Of a DNA stretch of 7,816 nucleotides, positions 4,929-7,816 are shown in pieces; the stretch's first letter is position 1; each line of letters opens with the position of its first letter. The stretch is from an uncultured Zoogloea sp. (GTDB taxonomy: Bacteria; Pseudomonadota; Gammaproteobacteria; Burkholderiales; Rhodocyclaceae), in contig CALBTT010000174.1 in assembly GCA_937967645.1 (NCBI GenBank), positions 1 to 7,816 of the forward strand, written 5' to 3'. The translations under genes and the position numbers were made by a program. Below the pieces are notes generated by a model, which did not search any database, was not told the origin of the DNA, and saw only the letters and a list, made by a program, of their open reading frames with translations.

Positions 4929-6980
4929 ATGAAGTCTTACTGCCAGCTCTTCCTCGCCGTGGGGCAAAGCACTGCGGCCCGTGCCATCCGTGATGGGATG
5001 CTGTGGCTGCTGCCCTACCTGATGATCTGGACGGCTGTCCTGATCGTCGATGAGTCCTTGCAGCACATGGCGCCCGAGGCGGCCGAGGCGAGCCGCTGGG
5101 GGGCCATCGCGACGGCCCTGCGGGAGCTGCTGCCCCTGGCGATCTGGGGTTCGATCGGTGCCGTGCGGGCGATCCAGTGGTACCTGCCGCGTGCCGCCGT
5201 GGCCTTTGCCTGCGTGGCCTACGGGCTGCTCGTGCAACAGCTGCTGGCGAGGCACGGGGAATGGGCGCGTCAGTTCCTGATCGTGTTTTCGGTGCTGGGG
5301 CCGGTGCTGCTGGTGCCGGTGATCGGGCGTCTGCGCCAGCTGCGCTGGACCCGCCTGTCCTTTCAGGCCACGCAGGCGGGCGAGAACGTGAGCGAGGTGC
5401 TCAACCTGGTCATTCCGACCCTGCTCGCGGCGATCCTGCTGGCGGTCACGGTGGAAGCCGTGGGCACGGCCATCTCGGCAATTCCGGCCGGGGCAGGTGG
5501 GCTGGACTGGGTCCGGGGCATGCCCGCCGTGGTGGTCGGGGTCATTTACTGTGTGCTCAACACGGCCCTGTGGGGTGTTGGCGTGCATGGCTACTACGCG
5601 CTGCTTCCGCTCTTCGAGGTGCTGCCGGTGGCGCCCGCGGCGGCCGACCCGGTGACCCGCAGCCTGCTGGGGGCCTTCGTCTTTCTGGGCGGCAGCGGGG
5701 CGACGGCCTCCCTGATCGGTGCCCTGCTGCTGGCGAGCCGCAGCCGAAAGCACCGGATGGTCGCTGCAGCCAGCATCCTGCCGGCTCTTTTCAATATCAA
5801 TGAGCTGCTGCTGTTCGGGCTGCCGCTCATCCTGAACGTCCGCCTTTATCTGCCCCTGCTGCTGGCGCCGCTGGCCAACCTGATGGTCACCTATGTGGTC
5901 ATGCGTCTGGGGTGGGTGCCGCCGGTGAGCGTGGATCTTCCGTTCAATACCCCGATCGGTCTGAATGCCTTTGTCGGGACCGAAGGCAGCGTCTCCGCCA
6001 TCCTGCTGCAGCTCTGCAATCTTGCGCTGGGGGTGGCGATCTACGTGCCCTTCGTGATCGCCTGGGAGCGTCGGGCGGGCCGCGGGGTGGGCAATGCCGA
6101 GGCGCCGATCCTGCGGGCCCTGGACACCAGCTTCAGCCGTCGCGAGGAGGAGGCGGGCTTCCTGCTGGATGACCCGGTCGGCGTGACCCAGCGCAAGTGG
6201 CTCGAGAAGCGCATGCTGGATGCCCGCCTGATGAAGTACGCCGACCTGGAGTTCATGCTCTACTACCAGCCCAAGGTCGACCCCCTGAGCAGCCGGGTCA
6301 CGGGCTGCGAGGCCCTGTTGCGTCTGGTGGATGGGGACGGGAACATCCAGTTGCCTGGCGACTTCCTGAACGATCTGGACAAGGCGGGCTTGAGCCGCGA
6401 GGTCGATGAGTGGGTCATGCAGGCGGCGGTGGCGCAGCTTTCCGACTGGCTGGCTGCTGGGCGGGAGGTTCCCTGCGTGGCGGTCAACGTCGGTGTGGCC
6501 AGTCTCATGGACCCCGCCACGGTGTCGCGCCTGGCCGGGCTTGCCGCGCCCTATCCGGGGCGGCTCGTGGTGGAGATCACCGAGCAGGCGCTGCTGGCCG
6601 ACGAGGCCCAGGTTGAATGGGCCCTCGGCACGCTGAGGGCCGCCGGACTGAAGATCCACATCGACGACTTCGGTACCGGCTATTCATCCCTCAGTTACCT
6701 CCATCGCTTCGATGTGGATGGAATCAAGATCGACCGCAGCTTCACGATATCCCTCCACTCCGAACGGGGCCGGCGTGTCTTCTCGGCCATGTGCGGGCTG
6801 GCCGAGCAGCTCGGACTGTCCCTGGTGGTGGAGGGGTTGGAGGATCACTGGCAGCTCGAGCTCCTGCCCGTGCAGTCTGATCTCTCGGTGCAGGGCTGGT
6901 ACTACGCCAAGGCCCTTCCGCCTGATGCCTTCCTCGACTATTCGGCCCGACTGGCCGGGGGGGCGGCGCAGGCCGCATGA
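4929..6980 (+). CDS. PTS EIIC-like membrane domain fused to EAL c-di-GMP phosphodiesterase
   Basis: 683 residues. Residues 15-378 are a polytopic membrane domain (about ten hydrophobic segments) resembling the lactose/cellobiose-family EIIC permease. AIRDGMLWLLPYLMIW at 19-34 matches the family start. LNTALWGVGVHG carries His220, and NINELLLFGLPLILN carries Glu292, at the sugar-site positions of ChbC-type EIIC. The usual Pro after that Glu is Leu. A linker (380-440) leads to an EAL domain (441-672) with all key residues: Glu461 (EALLR), Asn520, Glu549, Asp579-Asp580 (DDFGTGYSS), Lys600, Glu635 and Gln655. It should cleave c-di-GMP to pGpG at the inner membrane. No EIIA, EIIB or GGDEF partner is in the window, so EIIC probably serves as a ligand sensor (inference). 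TAA lies directly before ATG 4929, and no Shine-Dalgarno sequence is well placed, so a start a little downstream is possible. Confidence 0.92.
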   Translation: MKSYCQLFLAVGQSTAARAIRDGMLWLLPYLMIWTAVLIVDESLQHMAPEAAEASRWGAIATALRELLPLAIWGSIGAVRAIQWYLPRAAVAFACVAYGLLVQQLLARHGEWARQFLIVFSVLGPVLLVPVIGRLRQLRWTRLSFQATQAGENVSEVLNLVIPTLLAAILLAVTVEAVGTAISAIPAGAGGLDWVRGMPAVVVGVIYCVLNTALWGVGVHGYYALLPLFEVLPVAPAAADPVTRSLLGAFVFLGGSGATASLIGALLLASRSRKHRMVAAASILPALFNINELLLFGLPLILNVRLYLPLLLAPLANLMVTYVVMRLGWVPPVSVDLPFNTPIGLNAFVGTEGSVSAILLQLCNLALGVAIYVPFVIAWERRAGRGVGNAEAPILRALDTSFSRREEEAGFLLDDPVGVTQRKWLEKRMLDARLMKYADLEFMLYYQPKVDPLSSRVTGCEALLRLVDGDGNIQLPGDFLNDLDKAGLSREVDEWVMQAAVAQLSDWLAAGREVPCVAVNVGVASLMDPATVSRLAGLAAPYPGRLVVEITEQALLADEAQVEWALGTLRAAGLKIHIDDFGTGYSSLSYLHRFDVDGIKIDRSFTISLHSERGRRVFSAMCGLAEQLGLSLVVEGLEDHWQLELLPVQSDLSVQGWYYAKALPPDAFLDYSARLAGGAAQAA

Positions 6981-7561
6981 TGGGGACAGGCCCGGAAGGG
7001 CAGTGCCTTCAGCCAGCAGGCGATGCTGTCGATCTCCCGGGCACTGATCGTGGGGTCCTCGAGGGACTGGGCCATGATCGCCGCACCCTGCATCCGGACG
7101 AGCAGGTGAGTCGCCAGGGTGATCGCCTGCTCGGGCCGGCCCATCGCTGTGAACTGGCTGGCCAGCCAGTGCTGGTGGAGCACGAATTCCTCGCGGGCAC
7201 GCTGCAGGGCCGGACTCCTCATCCTGGCGAGTTCCATGCAGAGGGTGCCGACACGGCAGCCGTATTGCAGGACCTCGCCTTCATCCTCCAGCTGGGACCG
7301 CACGAAGCCCATGAGCCGCTCCTCCGGCGAGGCGGCTTCGGCCTCCAGCCGGCTCAGCAGGGCGACGGAGCGGGCCAGCCGCCTGTCGATCACCGCGATC
7401 AGGAGCTCGTCCTTGGTCTTGAAGTGGTAGAAGAAATTCCCTTTCTTGAGATTGCCCCCATTGGCAATGTCAGACAGGGACGTGCCCCCGAAGCCGTGCT
7501 CGTAGAAAAGCCGATGGGCTGTCTCCACGATCTCGTCCCGGGTCCTCCGGCCATGATTCAT
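6938..7561 (-). CDS. TetR/AcrR-family transcriptional regulator
   Basis: 207 residues from ATG at 7561, preferred over an in-frame ATG at 7588 because GGAG sits seven bases before it and the protein then starts MNHGRRTRDEI, a normal TetR opening. Residues 8-55 are the TetR DNA-binding domain: IVETAHRLFYEHGF, then the helix-turn-helix TSLSDIANGGNLKKGNFFYHF, then the KTKDELL helix. The remainder is a helical ligand-binding and dimer domain of the usual length, with no recognisable ligand class. The last 14 codons overlap the 3' end of the EIIC-EAL gene on the other strand. It begins 34 bases after the aldolase stop on the same strand, so it may be the last gene of that transcript and may regulate it. 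The target is unknown. Confidence 0.93.
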   Translation of the reverse strand: MNHGRRTRDEIVETAHRLFYEHGFGGTSLSDIANGGNLKKGNFFYHFKTKDELLIAVIDRRLARSVALLSRLEAEAASPEERLMGFVRSQLEDEGEVLQYGCRVGTLCMELARMRSPALQRAREEFVLHQHWLASQFTAMGRPEQAITLATHLLVRMQGAAIMAQSLEDPTISAREIDSIACWLKALPFRACPHHAACAAPPASRAE

Positions 7562-7595
7562 CCTCGCGCTCCGTGCCTGGCGGATCACCCTCGGG

Positions 7596-7816
7596 TTACA
7601 GCAGGCCCCGTGCCTTGGCCATGGTGATGGCCGTGTCCTCGATCATGTCCTCCTGCCCACCCACCATGCCGCGGCGGCCGAGTTCCACCAGGATGTCGCG
7701 GGCCGGGATGCCGTACTTCACCGAAGCGCGCTTGGCAAACAGCAGGAAGGAGCCATACACGCCGGCATAGCCCAGGGTCAGGGCGTCCCGGTCGATGCGG
7801 ATCGGGAAGTCCATGA
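7596..7816 (-). CDS. dmpG: 4-hydroxy-2-oxovalerate aldolase, C-terminal end (cut by window edge)
   Basis: About 73 C-terminal residues are visible, with stop TAA at 7596-7598 and the frame open through the right edge. The ATG at 7812-7814 is probably an internal Met, since family members continue upstream of this point. RIDRDALTLGYAGVYGSFLL, then ILVELGRRGMVGGQEDMIED, are the closing motifs of the DmpG/BphI/MhpE class II aldolase. That enzyme splits 4-hydroxy-2-oxovalerate to pyruvate and acetaldehyde at the end of the catechol meta-cleavage pathway. It works in complex with the acylating acetaldehyde dehydrogenase DmpF, expected further right. The active-site barrel is outside the window. 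The symbol is by family; mhpE or bphI could apply equally. Confidence 0.9.
   Translation of the reverse strand, partial: MDFPIRIDRDALTLGYAGVYGSFLLFAKRASVKYGIPARDILVELGRRGMVGGQEDMIEDTAITMAKARGLL

Noticed and set aside
4914..6659. 581-codon minus-strand frame across the EIIC-EAL gene
   Set aside because: It is Gln/His/Arg-rich, as expected of an antisense shadow, with no recognisable domain.
1..7816. CRISPR array, tRNA, rRNA, insertion sequence or integration site
   Set aside because: I saw no regularly spaced repeats, transposase frames, terminal inverted repeats or structural RNA signatures on either strand.

Overview
The window is GC-rich DNA, apart from a more AT-rich intergenic stretch around 2490-2620. 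It carries a periplasmic PQQ-dependent alcohol oxidation module, a membrane-anchored c-di-GMP phosphodiesterase, and the edge of an aromatic-degradation cluster. This gene content, together with the base composition, suggests a free-living betaproteobacterium of the Rhodocyclales type (Thauera/Azoarcus/Zoogloea-like). That assignment is inference from style and gene content; there is no marker gene. Bases 1-54 are not genomic: they match an Illumina P5/TruSeq adapter at 45 of 54 positions, so the left edge is a contig end.

Left arm (55-2247, minus strand): three genes read leftwards in tight series. They are a fused SoxYZ-like carrier, a SoxH-like metallo-beta-lactamase-fold hydrolase of the quinoprotein relay type, and the start of a TonB-like energy transducer cut off by the contig end. 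Each junction is a 4-base ATGA overlap, so this is almost certainly one operon with coupled translation.

Centre (2248-2739): a 492-bp divergent control region. It holds two almost identical sigma-54 promoters facing outwards, TGGCAC-N5-TTGC on each strand. A perfect 17-bp palindrome lies almost exactly midway, about 150 bp from each. I read this as one shared RpoN/activator control region firing the dehydrogenase and its accessory operon together. A second perfect 19-bp palindrome lies nearer the rightward promoter.

Middle (2761-4527, plus): an exported PQQ alcohol dehydrogenase of the ExaA/ExaF type. It has the vicinal Cys pair and the Asp-Phe-Asp active-site signature that marks lanthanide-using enzymes. 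A strong terminator follows. The SoxYZ/metallohydrolase pair belongs to families named for their association with quinoprotein dehydrogenases. The TonB-like gene suggests a linked uptake need, perhaps metal or cofactor (speculative).

Right (4929-7816): a plus-strand gene fuses a PTS EIIC-like sugar-permease domain to an EAL phosphodiesterase domain with intact catalytic residues. It looks like a sugar-sensing or transport-derived c-di-GMP hydrolase. Its end overlaps, tail to tail, a minus-strand TetR-family regulator. Upstream of that regulator on the same strand lies the C-terminal end of a 4-hydroxy-2-oxovalerate aldolase (meta-cleavage pathway), cut by the right edge.
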